A stretch of DNA of 64,000 nt from Paenibacillus sp. UNC451MF (GCF_000686845.1 NZ_JMLS01000028.1:39932-103931), one strand, 5' to 3'. Positions 53,611-62,857 are shown, counted from the stretch's first letter. The notes: generated by a model not told the origin, from the sequence alone. A program made the numbers and translations.

Positions 53611-55541
53611 CGTTGTTTCAGCTTGCGGGAAAAAACATCCGGAAAAACTTCACCAACTACTTCCTGTACTTTGCTTCGATGATTTTTAGCATCGTCATTT
53701 ACTTCACGTTCGTTTCGTTAAAATACGATTCGACGATCCTAGCGACGTCGGACGCTTCGCCCAAAATCAGCTCTGCCTTTTCCGGAGCGTCAGTGGTCTT
53801 AATGATTTTCGTCGCCATATTCATCTGGTACTCCAATTCCTTCTTTACCAGGAAGCGTAAAAAAGAAGTCGGACTGTACTCGTTGCTCGGCGTGCGGAAG
53901 AAACAAATCGGTCGCATGCTGTTCTACGAAAATTTTATAATGGGCATCTTGGCCATCATATTCGGGATTTTGCTTGGATCTTTATTGTCCCGAAGCTTCG
54001 TGTCGATTTTGATGAAGGTCATGGGCTATGATGCAATGATACATTTTCACATGTCTCCTCAAGCGGTGATCCATACCATCGTTGTATTCACCGTGATTAC
54101 CATCCTTACTTCGTTCCATGGGTACCGACTGATTTATCGGTTCAAATTAATTGAGCTATTTCAGGCAGACAAAGAAGGTGAGGAAGAGCCGAGAGCCTCT
54201 TGGATAATGGCATTGTTAGCCGTAATATTGATTGGACTCGGCTATTGGCTGGCGCTTCAAAACATATTGGAGTCCTCCATTTGGCGAAACATGGGTTTCA
54301 TGGTCACACCGCTGGTTATATGTGCCACCGTGATCATAGGCACTTATTTATTGTACAGCACGTTCATCGTGTACTTGTTAAAGATGGCCTGTAAAAACAA
54401 AAAAAGATTTTGGAACGGCATTCATCTCATCAGCACTTCCCAGCTTCTGTACCGCATGAAAGGAAACGCCCGTACGTTAACGATCATCGCTGTCCTAAGC
54501 GCTACGACATTGACGGCCGTCGGAACTGCATACAGCTTTTATTACAACAACCGAAGCAATGTCGAGCTTGCCGATCCTAACAGCATGATGTTTATAACGA
54601 ACGACCAAAGCATAGTGATTGAAGTTAACGAACGGATTTCGCGCGATAAAAAGCATGAGGTTGTTTATCATGTGAGCATCCCGGCTCTGCAAATGAAGGT
54701 AGATATTACGAGCCTGAACAGTAAAATCTCCAGCAATATCGTGAACTATACCCTCATTTCCAATGCAACCTTTAACAAGCTGGCTGAAGTTCAACAAAGA
54801 AATGATTCGCTGATGCTAAGAGGACAAGAAGCGGCTGTGTTGGATGCGGGATATTACGAAGGGCTATCGCCTGCATATGTCAACTCTACGATCTCACTGA
54901 ATGCGAAGGAGCTTACGGAGAACGTTACTTTCAAAAGCTTAAAGCGGTATAACGTCTTGAACCTTCGGACGGCGAATACAGCTGTCGTGGTTAGCGATGA
55001 GGTATTTGCCGAATTGCAAAAAGAAGCTCCACTCGTGAATATGGAAGCTTACAAGATTACACACGAAGACGAAGCCAAGCAACTATCCAGTGATGTTCAA
55101 ACCATACTGCCGCGAGATGCGTACTTCTCCAGCTTCTATACGGATTATGCCGCAGGAACGGAATCTACTGGGTTAATCATTTTTATGGGCGGGTTCCTAG
55201 GATTGGTTTTTCTTGCAGCCACGGGAAGTATCATTTACTTTAAACAGCTGACGGAAGCCAACTTAGACAAGGAACGTTACGTCATTTTGCACAAAATCGG
55301 AGTGAACAAAAAAGAAATTCGCAAATCGATCGCTAGCCAAATTTTATTCGTGTTTGCTCTGCCATTAATTGCGGGAATTGCTCATTGCATCGTTGCTTTA
55401 ACGGCTCTATCCAGGCTCATCCAAATCAACCTGGTGATACCTGTCCTCCTATGCATAGGTGTATATGCTAGCATGTACATCGTTTATTACTTCTTAACCG
55501 TCAATACCTACTACAAAATTGTCATCAAATCGAATGCCTAA
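53607..55541 (+). CDS. Bce-type ABC transporter permease (FtsX family)
   Basis: 644 residues, ten membrane segments: two at the start region (LAGKNIRKNFTNYFLYFASM), a central large extracytoplasmic domain of about 200 residues between segments 7 and 8 (about 310-500) and a FtsX-like end (MGGFLGLVFLAATGSIIYFKQL). The large loop is the hallmark of BceB/YxdM-type permeases for lantibiotics, bacitracin or related peptides. Coupled to the ATPase. Confidence 0.9.
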   Translation: MTLFQLAGKNIRKNFTNYFLYFASMIFSIVIYFTFVSLKYDSTILATSDASPKISSAFSGASVVLMIFVAIFIWYSNSFFTRKRKKEVGLYSLLGVRKKQIGRMLFYENFIMGILAIIFGILLGSLLSRSFVSILMKVMGYDAMIHFHMSPQAVIHTIVVFTVITILTSFHGYRLIYRFKLIELFQADKEGEEEPRASWIMALLAVILIGLGYWLALQNILESSIWRNMGFMVTPLVICATVIIGTYLLYSTFIVYLLKMACKNKKRFWNGIHLISTSQLLYRMKGNARTLTIIAVLSATTLTAVGTAYSFYYNNRSNVELADPNSMMFITNDQSIVIEVNERISRDKKHEVVYHVSIPALQMKVDITSLNSKISSNIVNYTLISNATFNKLAEVQQRNDSLMLRGQEAAVLDAGYYEGLSPAYVNSTISLNAKELTENVTFKSLKRYNVLNLRTANTAVVVSDEVFAELQKEAPLVNMEAYKITHEDEAKQLSSDVQTILPRDAYFSSFYTDYAAGTESTGLIIFMGGFLGLVFLAATGSIIYFKQLTEANLDKERYVILHKIGVNKKEIRKSIASQILFVFALPLIAGIAHCIVALTALSRLIQINLVIPVLLCIGVYASMYIVYYFLTVNTYYKIVIKSNA

Positions 55542-55560
55542 CACGGAACGGGAGAGGACT

Positions 55561-55920
55561 ATGAAAAAAATATTCATTTCTTGCATCGTCATTGCGGCTC
55601 TTTTAGTTGCAGGTATGTTCTTATTTCAGAACGTCAATCTGAACCGGCTAGGGACAGATGTCTACTATATTCAGATTCAAGGGCAAGGAAAGAAGCTTGA
55701 ATATAAAATGGACAGTGGAGAAATCGTTGTACGATTCGAATACGAGCTGCCGGCTTTCGATAAGAACGGGGGGCAAAAAACATTGAAGTTCTCCGCCCCG
55801 AAGCCGCTGAGGGAGCGAGCTTATCTTAGTCTGTTTGTTAAAGAAGGAAGAGGCGTGACCTCTTACCAGGAAGTAACGAAAGAAAAGCTGCCAGAGAAAG
55901 CAAGTCAGAAGTTGCAATAA
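55561..55920 (+). CDS. YxeA-family small exported protein
   Basis: 119 residues from the ATG at 55561 (GGGAGAGG site). A signal peptide or single N-terminal membrane segment (ISCIVIAALLVAGMFLF) precedes a small beta-rich domain ending EVTKEKLPEKASQKL. This is the YxeA family, which follows the Bce-type transporter yxdLM in Bacillus subtilis. The function is unknown. An upstream ATG in frame at 55519 lies inside the permease gene. Confidence 0.82.
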   Translation: MKKIFISCIVIAALLVAGMFLFQNVNLNRLGTDVYYIQIQGQGKKLEYKMDSGEIVVRFEYELPAFDKNGGQKTLKFSAPKPLRERAYLSLFVKEGRGVTSYQEVTKEKLPEKASQKLQ

Positions 55921-55948
55921 ATCGAAGGATCATAAGGAGTAAAGCAAT

Positions 55949-56992
55949 ATGAACCCATCTATTCCACAGCAAGATAGGATTATTGCCTTAGATATCATTC
56001 GGGGGCTTGCGTTATTCGGAATCTTGTTTATTAATGTAAAAGGATATATTGTCCTTACCGAAGGTATGATAATACCAGAATACACCGGAATCAATCAAAT
56101 GATTGACACCTTGATTCTCATTCTTGTGGAAAAGAAATTTTTCTCTATCTTCTCATTTTTGTTCGGTGTTGGCTTCTACATTTTTGCCTCTCATGCAGAG
56201 CGAAGGGGGGACAAGCCCATCTGGCGATTTACACGTCGATTGCTCATGCTCCTCATCATGGGCATTATCCATGCCCTTTTTTTCTGGGGCACCATCCTGC
56301 CTGGCTACGCGTTGATAGGTCTGTTTTTGCTTCCTTTTTACAGGGCTAAGGTGACGACCATCTGCAATTGGCTTGGAGGAATCACGGGGGTTTACTTGCT
56401 CGCGCTCATTTCAAAGCTTACGATGGGAGGAGCCGGTCCATTATCCAACGCGATTGACTTTGCAACCTCGGATTCTACCTTAGTCTACATCATGTTTTTA
56501 GCTGGATTTCTGGTAGCGAAGGCTGATTGGATCCGACGGGTAGGGGAATTGAAAAAACAGGTTCGTCAGGTGCAGCTTGTGTCATTACCGATCTTTGCAG
56601 GGTTGTCGATCTGGATCTGGACGGCGGCCCAGCATGGAGCTGATAACCTGAAGATCATCGTTTCCTTGAGCTCCATTCCGGGAGTCTTGTTGTATGTAAC
56701 ATCTTTGTTATTGATACTGGAGCATCAGTCAGTCCGGAAGCTGCTTCAGCCCTTCGCACGCGTGGGCCAGATGGCGCTAACAAACTACGTCGCCCAAAGC
56801 TTTATCGGACTGTGGATCATATCGCTAATGGGGCTGGAGACGGTGTCCCCCTCCAATGTGACCCTGATTGCATGCCTGATCATGATCGTGGAGCTTATCT
56901 GCAGCAATCTGTGGTTCTGCTATTTTAAAATGGGTCCGTTGGAAAAAGTATGGCGATACATGACTTATGGCAAAAAACAAACCGTCCAATAA
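55949..56992 (+). CDS. DUF418 family membrane protein (YeiB type)
   Basis: 347 residues, about ten membrane segments. The start DRIIALDIIRGLALFGILFIN is typical of the family (heparan-alpha-glucosaminide N-acetyltransferase-like); the C-terminal DUF418 domain is visible at MALTNYVAQSFIGLWII and GPLEKVWRYMTY. Members may acylate surface molecules. AAGGAG precedes the ATG. A terminator follows eight bases after the stop, separating it from the regulators. Confidence 0.86.
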   Translation: MNPSIPQQDRIIALDIIRGLALFGILFINVKGYIVLTEGMIIPEYTGINQMIDTLILILVEKKFFSIFSFLFGVGFYIFASHAERRGDKPIWRFTRRLLMLLIMGIIHALFFWGTILPGYALIGLFLLPFYRAKVTTICNWLGGITGVYLLALISKLTMGGAGPLSNAIDFATSDSTLVYIMFLAGFLVAKADWIRRVGELKKQVRQVQLVSLPIFAGLSIWIWTAAQHGADNLKIIVSLSSIPGVLLYVTSLLLILEHQSVRKLLQPFARVGQMALTNYVAQSFIGLWIISLMGLETVSPSNVTLIACLIMIVELICSNLWFCYFKMGPLEKVWRYMTYGKKQTVQ

Positions 56993-57000
56993 ACCCGGAC

Positions 57001-57042
57001 AATGCGCAAAGAAGCCGATGCAGCATGGCTTTCTTGCGCATT
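57001..57042 (+). terminator. Intrinsic terminator between the transporter genes and the regulator genes
   Basis: AATGCGCAAAGAAGCC pairs with GGCTTTCTTGCGCATT (two mismatches) around a 10-base loop, then TGTTT. It suggests that the response regulator and kinase have their own promoter. Confidence 0.6.
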
Positions 57043-57145
57043 TGTTTCATGCTCCGCGGCTCCGTACAGCCAGATACGAGAGAAAGTGCCGCATACTTAC
57101 AGGAAATGAATTACCTATACGTTTCTTTCCAGGAGGCAGGATGAC

Positions 57146-57853
57146 ATGTCGATCAACAAAAAGGTTTTGATTATAGACGATGAGGAAGCGATATTGAAGC
57201 TTATCGCTACGGTTTTACGAAAAGAAGGCATTGAACATGTCATCACATCCACGACAGCGGCAGACGGATTTGCCCAATTCCAGCAAAAGCAGCCCGATCT
57301 TGTATTACTGGACATTATGCTGCCAGATGGGGAAGGCTACGACTTATGCAAGCAAATGAGGGCGGTTTCGAAGGTTCCAATTTTATTTTTATCAGCCAAA
57401 ACAGAGGAAATTGATAAGGTCTTAGGCTTTGCCATTGGTGGCGACGATTATATCACCAAGCCGTTCAGCCCCAAAGAGCTGGCTTACCGTGTGAAAGCCC
57501 AATTGCGCAGAGCCGATTATATGCTGCCAGTGACAACGAAGGATACAGTTTTAACAGCTGGCCCCTTTGTATTAAACGAACAAAAAGCGGAATTATTAAA
57601 GAACGGGACCGGCATTGAATTAAAACCGAAAGAGCTTGGTTTAATGAAGTATTTTCTTCAGAACGTGAATAAAGTGATCAGCAAAGAAAGGCTTTACGAT
57701 GCTGTTTGGGGGGAGGATTTTATCGGTATCGATAATACGGTCATGGTTCATATCCGAAGGCTGCGGGAAAAAATAGAAGAGCACCCCTCAGAACCCCGCT
57801 ATTTAATTACTATCAAAGGCTTAGGTTACAAACTTGCAGTAGAGGATGAATAG
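57146..57853 (+). CDS. OmpR-family response regulator of the Bce-type module
   Basis: 235 residues: receiver domain with Asp56 (LLDIMLPD) and YITKPF lysine, then a winged helix with IELKPKELGLMKYFLQ and TVMVHIRRLREKIEE. CCAGGAGG site before the ATG. It is followed by the kinase after three bases. It may bind the 11/22-base repeats ahead of the transporter genes (inference). Confidence 0.92.
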   Translation: MSINKKVLIIDDEEAILKLIATVLRKEGIEHVITSTTAADGFAQFQQKQPDLVLLDIMLPDGEGYDLCKQMRAVSKVPILFLSAKTEEIDKVLGFAIGGDDYITKPFSPKELAYRVKAQLRRADYMLPVTTKDTVLTAGPFVLNEQKAELLKNGTGIELKPKELGLMKYFLQNVNKVISKERLYDAVWGEDFIGIDNTVMVHIRRLREKIEEHPSEPRYLITIKGLGYKLAVEDE

Positions 57854-57856
57854 TTT

Positions 57857-59260
57857 ATGAAATGGAAGTTAACAGTAAGATATCTCATCTCGGTTGTCTT
57901 CGTAGTGATCTTCATTATTTTCATAAACCTTTTCATTACACTTGCTTTGTTCATAGCTCACGCTACTTTAAATCCCCCTATCATTCAAGAAGAGGAACAT
58001 TCTCCCGAGCAATTTGCAAGGCAGTTTGAGGATCAAATCACGATTTCCGGCAATGAACTGACGATTTCCGAAGCAGGTCAGGAAGAGCTGACCAACAGAA
58101 ATGCATGGATTCAAATTTTGGATGAAAACGGAAATGAGCTTTTCTGTTCCCAGGCACCAGAAGGGCTAAAGAAACACTACACTCCCTCGGAAATCATTCA
58201 AATGTACAAGTACAAGGAAGTGAATTCAGAAACAACCGTTTTTATCGGAGATAAGAAAGCAAACGGCCACACATACAGCTATTTGATTGGGATCGAGAAT
58301 CGCAATATTAACCGATATTTTATTTTATACGATAATCATTCGTTGTTTCGCATGGTTAAAGTCGGAGGCGTCGTTTTAGCTATCGATATATTGATTACGT
58401 TATTGATCGGGTATTTCTTGAGCAAACGGCTGACAATGCCGCTATATACATTGATCGACGGGATTAAGAGGCTGGCAAGCAATGAATATTTTCATGCACA
58501 GCCGGTAGGTATTTTCAAACAAGTATTTTTAAATATCAATCATTTATCCAATCAGCTAAAGGCGAATGAGTCTGAACGGAAAAAATTAGACCGCATGAAA
58601 GAGGAATGGGTAACCAACATATCTCACGATATTAAGACGCCTCTGGCCTCGATTCAAGGCTTTGCAGAAATGATAAAAAACCCTGATTATCGCTTTACTG
58701 TAGACGAAATCAGGGAATATGCTGATATTATCGAGAAAAAGTCGCTATATATCAAAGAGGTCATAGAAGATTTAAGCTTGACGACAAGATTGAAACATAA
58801 AGAACTGATGTTAAACAAAAAAATGACGAATATGGTCGTGATCTTGCGAAATATCGTGATCGATATTGTCAATGACCCGAAATATGCCAAACGACATATT
58901 GAGTTTCATACTAATCAAGAAAACATTCCGGTAGAGGTGGATGAAATTCTGATTCGGAGAGCGATCAACAATTTAATTTATAATGCGCTTGTCCATAATG
59001 ACGCTAACGTAAACATATCCGTAAGTATAGAAAAGACCGATCGGACCCAAATTGTCATCCATGATAACGGCAAAGGCATAAGGAAAGAGGAGCTCGACAA
59101 AATTTTCAACCGCTATTACCGCGGAACCAACACTGGGGATGCTCATAAAGGCTCCGGGCTCGGAATGGCGATAGCCAAAGATATTATTCAGGTGCATGAT
59201 GGAGAAATTGCCATTCACAGTGAAGTGGGTGTTGGGACGACTATTGACATTCGACTATAA
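57857..59260 (+). CDS. Sensor histidine kinase with large extracytoplasmic domain
   Basis: 467 residues: membrane segments about 8-34 and 170-190, with a sensor region of about 135 residues between them. HAMP linker, then the H-box NISHDIKTPLASI with His257 and an ATPase domain (NNLIYNALVHND, DNGKGIRKEELDKIF, GSGLGMAIAKDII). Kinases of Bce modules usually have almost no extracytoplasmic part and rely on the transporter as sensor; this one does not fit that type, see findings. Confidence 0.9.
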   Translation: MKWKLTVRYLISVVFVVIFIIFINLFITLALFIAHATLNPPIIQEEEHSPEQFARQFEDQITISGNELTISEAGQEELTNRNAWIQILDENGNELFCSQAPEGLKKHYTPSEIIQMYKYKEVNSETTVFIGDKKANGHTYSYLIGIENRNINRYFILYDNHSLFRMVKVGGVVLAIDILITLLIGYFLSKRLTMPLYTLIDGIKRLASNEYFHAQPVGIFKQVFLNINHLSNQLKANESERKKLDRMKEEWVTNISHDIKTPLASIQGFAEMIKNPDYRFTVDEIREYADIIEKKSLYIKEVIEDLSLTTRLKHKELMLNKKMTNMVVILRNIVIDIVNDPKYAKRHIEFHTNQENIPVEVDEILIRRAINNLIYNALVHNDANVNISVSIEKTDRTQIVIHDNGKGIRKEELDKIFNRYYRGTNTGDAHKGSGLGMAIAKDIIQVHDGEIAIHSEVGVGTTIDIRL

Positions 59261-59274
59261 TTCGGTTGGTGACA

Positions 59275-59310
59275 AAGGGGAGGGAGCACGTTATTGCGTG
59301 CCCCTTCTTT
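59275..59310 (+). terminator. Intrinsic terminator after the kinase gene
   Basis: AAGGGG...GCACG pairs with CGTGC.CCCTT around TTATTG (with an unpaired AGGGA on the left side), followed by CTTT. The remaining 250 bases up to 59566 hold only the SOS box below. Confidence 0.6.
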
Positions 59311-59452
59311 ATGTTAAACGGGAAAATTTTATGCTATTGAACGAGTTGAATGGTTGGCCAATTTTAATTATTGAAAACGCACCAGCGTGTCCGGTGAATA
59401 TAATATAATCTCATTCCCGACGATCATTTTACGAGCAAACATTATTTACAAA

Positions 59453-59466
59453 CGAACATACGTTTG
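59453..59466 (+). promoter_or_regulatory. Candidate SOS (LexA/DinR) box
   Basis: CGAACATACGTTTG matches the Bacillus consensus CGAACRNRYGTTYC at 13 of 14 positions. It lies 100 bases before the micro-ORF at 59567 and is followed by an A/T-rich stretch with TATATT that may serve as -10. Confidence 0.6.
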
Positions 59467-59566
59467 ATATTATATTAGTAAATAATGGTAAATGAACTAA
59501 ATTATCTGTCTTACATATTCAAATAAATATGAATTTTTGTTCAACGGCAAGTAGGAGGCTTCACTT

Positions 59567-59698
59567 ATGAGCATAAAATGGAAAAGAAAGATTCTGATCA
59601 ATGACCCTGTTGTACTGGACCCTGTTCAGATCGAGCGAAGAAAGCTTCTTTCGTTTAAGCAATTCAAAGATCCAAAATGGAGGCAATACAAAATATGA
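59567..59698 (+). CDS. Micro-ORF between the SOS box and the shikimate-kinase-like gene
   Basis: 43 residues, basic, rich in Lys/Arg, Asp, Pro and Trp (KWKRKILINDPVVLDPVQIE). A strong TAGGAGG lies seven bases before the ATG. Its stop overlaps the start of the next gene by ATGA, so it is translationally coupled to it. Not recognised; it could be a true small protein or the shortened end of an SOS gene. Confidence 0.5.
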   Translation: MSIKWKRKILINDPVVLDPVQIERRKLLSFKQFKDPKWRQYKI

Positions 59699-60195
59699 AT
59701 ATAGTTCTTATAGGTATGTCTGGAGCTGGTAAAAGTACTTTGGGTGTGTTACTTGCAAAAGCTTTAGGAATGGATTACGTAGATACAGATATTGTTATAA
59801 AACAACTTGAAGGTAGGTTGTTACAAGATATAATTGATAATGATGGTATCGAAAAATTTATGGAAGTCGAAGAAAAAATTGTGTCTGAATTGCAACTGAA
59901 AAATAGCATTATATCTACAGGTGGGAGTGTTATATATTCAGAAAAAGCTATGAATGTCCTTAAACAGGATGGACAGATTATTTATTTACATGTCCCATAT
60001 GAAGAAATTAATAGGAGACTAATAAACATAGCAACCAGAGGCATCGTAATAAAGAAAGGAAATAGTCTTAAGGACGTTTACAAGGAAAGAGTTCCTCTAT
60101 ACATTAAATATAGTGATAAAACTCTTGATTGCTCCAATAAGGATATAGAACATTGTGTTAGTGAAATTATAGAGAAAATTAAAGAAAACCATTGA
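59695..60195 (+). CDS. Shikimate-kinase-like P-loop kinase
   Basis: 166 residues from the ATG at 59695 (GGAGG 11 bases upstream, coupled to the micro-ORF); an ATG at 59677 is also in frame. P-loop GMSGAGKST (7-15), DTD at the shikimate position and ISTGGSV resemble AroK, but the GGG triad is GGS and the lid motif with RPLL is replaced by TRGIVIKKG. So the substrate may not be shikimate. The gene is clearly A/T-rich compared with its neighbours, a possible sign of transfer. Confidence 0.75.
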   Translation: MNIVLIGMSGAGKSTLGVLLAKALGMDYVDTDIVIKQLEGRLLQDIIDNDGIEKFMEVEEKIVSELQLKNSIISTGGSVIYSEKAMNVLKQDGQIIYLHVPYEEINRRLINIATRGIVIKKGNSLKDVYKERVPLYIKYSDKTLDCSNKDIEHCVSEIIEKIKENH

Positions 60196-60203
60196 GATGT
60201 TTC

Positions 60204-60224
60204 AACTAAAGGGAAACTTTAGTT
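60204..60224 (+). terminator. Hairpin after the kinase-like gene
   Basis: AACTAAAG and CTTTAGTT form an 8-bp stem around GGAAA, nine bases after the stop; no T run follows, so function is uncertain. Confidence 0.4.
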
Positions 60225-60336
60225 CTACAACAGTTAGCGAGGAGCTGCCGCGCCTGTCAATCAAATCGGTAGCATATCAGATTACAATATCTAATCTTAT
60301 ACCTTTGTACTACGTTTATTAAGGAGTGTGATAAAT

Positions 60337-60693
60337 GTGAGTATTATTTAAAGTAAAGTTGGAGCCGTTTTCATTCCAGTAAGTGACATCAGTGAGGCTA
60401 GGGAATGGTATTGCTCCATTCTTGGACTGGAACCTACGTTTGATATTATTGCGGGCCATCTTTGTTGTATACCATTGGATAATAATGGAATGAATCTTGT
60501 GTTAGACAGCAATATTTACAATGGGGATTCATACTTTAGAAATCCTACCTTTCATTTTAACACTGACGATATACATAAAGCTTATCAATTCATGAAAGAC
60601 CGTAAAGTTGAACTTGTTACCGATATTGAGAATGGACATTGGTTCAATTTCAAAGATCCGGATGGAAATATGTTGATGATTTGTAAATGTTAG
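60337..60693 (+). pseudogene. VOC family protein with a stop at codon 5
   Basis: An AGGAG site and GTG at 60337 lead into MSII, then TAA, then SKVGAVFIPVSDISEAREWYCSILGLEP and the rest of an intact VOC protein (NPTFHFNTDDIHKAYQFMKD, HWFNFKDPDGNMLMI) to 60693. Without the TAA it would be about 118 residues. Only a start far inside, such as ATG at 60475, remains downstream, which would delete the first half of the fold. Either a recent nonsense mutation or use of a rare start such as ATT. Confidence 0.65.
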
Positions 60694-60695
60694 AG

Positions 60696-61243
60696 CCAAC
60701 GGTCGTTGCACTAACAGGAAACGATAGCTCTATTAATAATCAGGACGAGGATGCCAGACAAAATGAGTCAATCGAAAGCGGATACTGCTGAGTAAATAAT
60801 TGAGATGCTCATTATTGTAAAACCGTTAATTAGCTAAAACTGTTTTTTTTGGGAAATGACGATTATTAATGAAAAGGCTAGAATAATGATAAAAAAATAT
60901 AAACTGGCCTTTGTCTTCTTGCTCTACAACTATAACATCATCTTGGATCCTGCTCAATTCTTCCTCCAAAGCTTCCCAATCCGTGATTAACATATCAAAT
61001 TTGAAGCATCCGCTACTTGTAAGAAGCCATTGAATCCAATATTGGTATTTGGGGATAGGACTACATTTTTACGACTATTCTCAATTACAGCATTCTGAAA
61101 TGCTGTACCTCATGGTGATCAATTTAAAGAAACTATGGATTTTCCAAAACTCCTTTCCTATTTCTTTAGAGAAGATGTGGACAGCAACTTAAGCCATATT
61201 AATCTGTTGTGAACTCTATGATAGTGAGTAAGGAGTGAAAGTT
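60696..61243. other. Intergenic region with a minus-strand remnant
   Basis: Mostly without structure. On the minus strand an open frame of about 80 codons runs from about 61069 to a stop at 60830; within it MLITDWEALEEELSRIQDD and VEQEDKGQFIFFYHYSS look like a real protein end, but there is no ribosome binding site, and the only ATG (60993) gives 54 residues. Probably a decayed gene; not recognised. Confidence 0.3.
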
Positions 61244-62770
61244 ATGCAAAAATTTTCAGAACTCAATTATATAAGCCCGGATTATGAAAAAGAAAAAGCT
61301 GCCTTGCTGAAATCTAAGGAGGGAATGGCAAATGCTTCTTCCTATGAGAACTTTCGTGATTTATGGCTATCACGAAAAAAAGCGGATCAATATTTGGATA
61401 TGTTAACAGATCTCGCATACATACGATTTCTGACCGATACTTCGGATACATTTTACAAGAATACAGTGCACACAGATAGTATTGAAGAGCCGCAGATTAG
61501 ATTGCTTCGAAAAGAATGTGACGATGTACTTCTAGATTCCCTTTATATTGAGGGGATTAAAGCTGAATTCGGAGATAAGATTATCCAAGATATGAGAATT
61601 AGAAGGAGCCTATCAGGGGAAAATGCCGTTTCGCTGCAACTTGAAGAAAACCGATTATGTATAGAATATAACAAGCTGGTTTCTTCAGGGAAATCAAAAG
61701 AAGCGAGGTCCAGTGAAATCGATGACTTATATAACAGCATGATCAATGTGCGGACGAATCTGGCTAAAAGTCTCGGTTTCGATAGTTATATAGAGATGGC
61801 GTATCGAATCCAGGGACGCATCGATTACGGGAAGGAAGCTATCTCCTCTTTTCGTTCTCAGGTGCTTGACGTCATTACTCCTGCTTGTGCCGTGTTTGAA
61901 AAGGAAAGACCCCAAGATAATTCTGTGCCAATTGGCGCAGTTGGGAATATTGTCCATACTGTCAAAAATATATTTCACGAAATATCGCAGGAAAGCAGCG
62001 ATTTCATTAATTTTATTTATGATTATGAATTGTTTGATGTTGAGTCTAGACTCAACAAACGTCCTTTTTACTGCTGTTGTATGCTTTCACACTATAAAGC
62101 ACCCTTCATTATTTGCGACTTAAAAGCTAATGGCAATGACGCGTTAATGTTTATCCATGAGTTGGGGCATGGTTTTGCATTTTATACCGCAGCACGAAGT
62201 CAGAAGTTGTTCGAATACCACCGTTCAACAGTCAGTATCAACGAAGTACATTCCAAGACGATGGAACTCCTTGCATACCCCTATTTGGAGCTTATCGTCG
62301 GGGAACATAAAGATAACTTTAGACGGAATCATCTGTATGAGGCATTGCGGTATCTTCCTTATAGATGTGCCATTGATGAATTTGAACACAAAGTATATGA
62401 GAACACAACCTTAACAAAATCTCAGCGTTGTGAACTGTGGAGTGAAATTGAACAGAAATATATGCCCTGGCGTGCCGGGAGTAATCATGAATCCGTTAAG
62501 CGTGGAACCTCTTGGTACAGCCAACCTCATCTCTTCAACGCTCCTTTTTCCTATATCGACTACAACTTTGCACAGATGAGTGCTTTTGAATTCTATGGAC
62601 GGTCAAAAATCAACTATCAGGAGACTTGGAAAGACTATCTCGCATTTTGCAGTAAGGGAGGTAGTACAAACTATCTGAATCTTTTGGCTGCAGGAAAATT
62701 AGTCAATCCATTTTCCGTCGGTGCGGTAGCCGACATATGTGCGCCTATTCTGAATGAACTATATGGATAG
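61244..62770 (+). CDS. M3-family oligoendopeptidase (PepF-like)
   Basis: 508 residues from the ATG at 61244; the GTG at 61235 touches the AAGGAG site. The zinc motif HELGH (about 305-309) with third ligand Glu in NEVHSKTME (about 334) is intact. The helical N-terminal part and C-terminal PFSYIDYNFAQMSAFEFYGR are typical of oligoendopeptidase F. It is shorter than PepF (about 600) at the N-terminus. It should cut short peptides in the cytoplasm. CCC run near 280 (FYCCCMLSHYK) is unusual. Confidence 0.88.
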   Translation: MQKFSELNYISPDYEKEKAALLKSKEGMANASSYENFRDLWLSRKKADQYLDMLTDLAYIRFLTDTSDTFYKNTVHTDSIEEPQIRLLRKECDDVLLDSLYIEGIKAEFGDKIIQDMRIRRSLSGENAVSLQLEENRLCIEYNKLVSSGKSKEARSSEIDDLYNSMINVRTNLAKSLGFDSYIEMAYRIQGRIDYGKEAISSFRSQVLDVITPACAVFEKERPQDNSVPIGAVGNIVHTVKNIFHEISQESSDFINFIYDYELFDVESRLNKRPFYCCCMLSHYKAPFIICDLKANGNDALMFIHELGHGFAFYTAARSQKLFEYHRSTVSINEVHSKTMELLAYPYLELIVGEHKDNFRRNHLYEALRYLPYRCAIDEFEHKVYENTTLTKSQRCELWSEIEQKYMPWRAGSNHESVKRGTSWYSQPHLFNAPFSYIDYNFAQMSAFEFYGRSKINYQETWKDYLAFCSKGGSTNYLNLLAAGKLVNPFSVGAVADICAPILNELYG

Positions 62771-62820
62771 TTTTAGCGTGATGAAGATGGGCGATATATC
62801 GAGAGTTCAATTACCAACCA

Positions 62821-62857
62821 GAACAAAGGCTGCCGGCACGGACGGCAGCCTTTGTTC
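62821..62857 (+). terminator. Intrinsic terminator after the oligopeptidase
   Basis: GAACAAAGGCTGCCG and its exact complement form a 15-bp stem around GCACGGA. The T tract is inside the stem (CTTTGTTC). The core is nearly the same as at 40282-40306. Confidence 0.75.
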
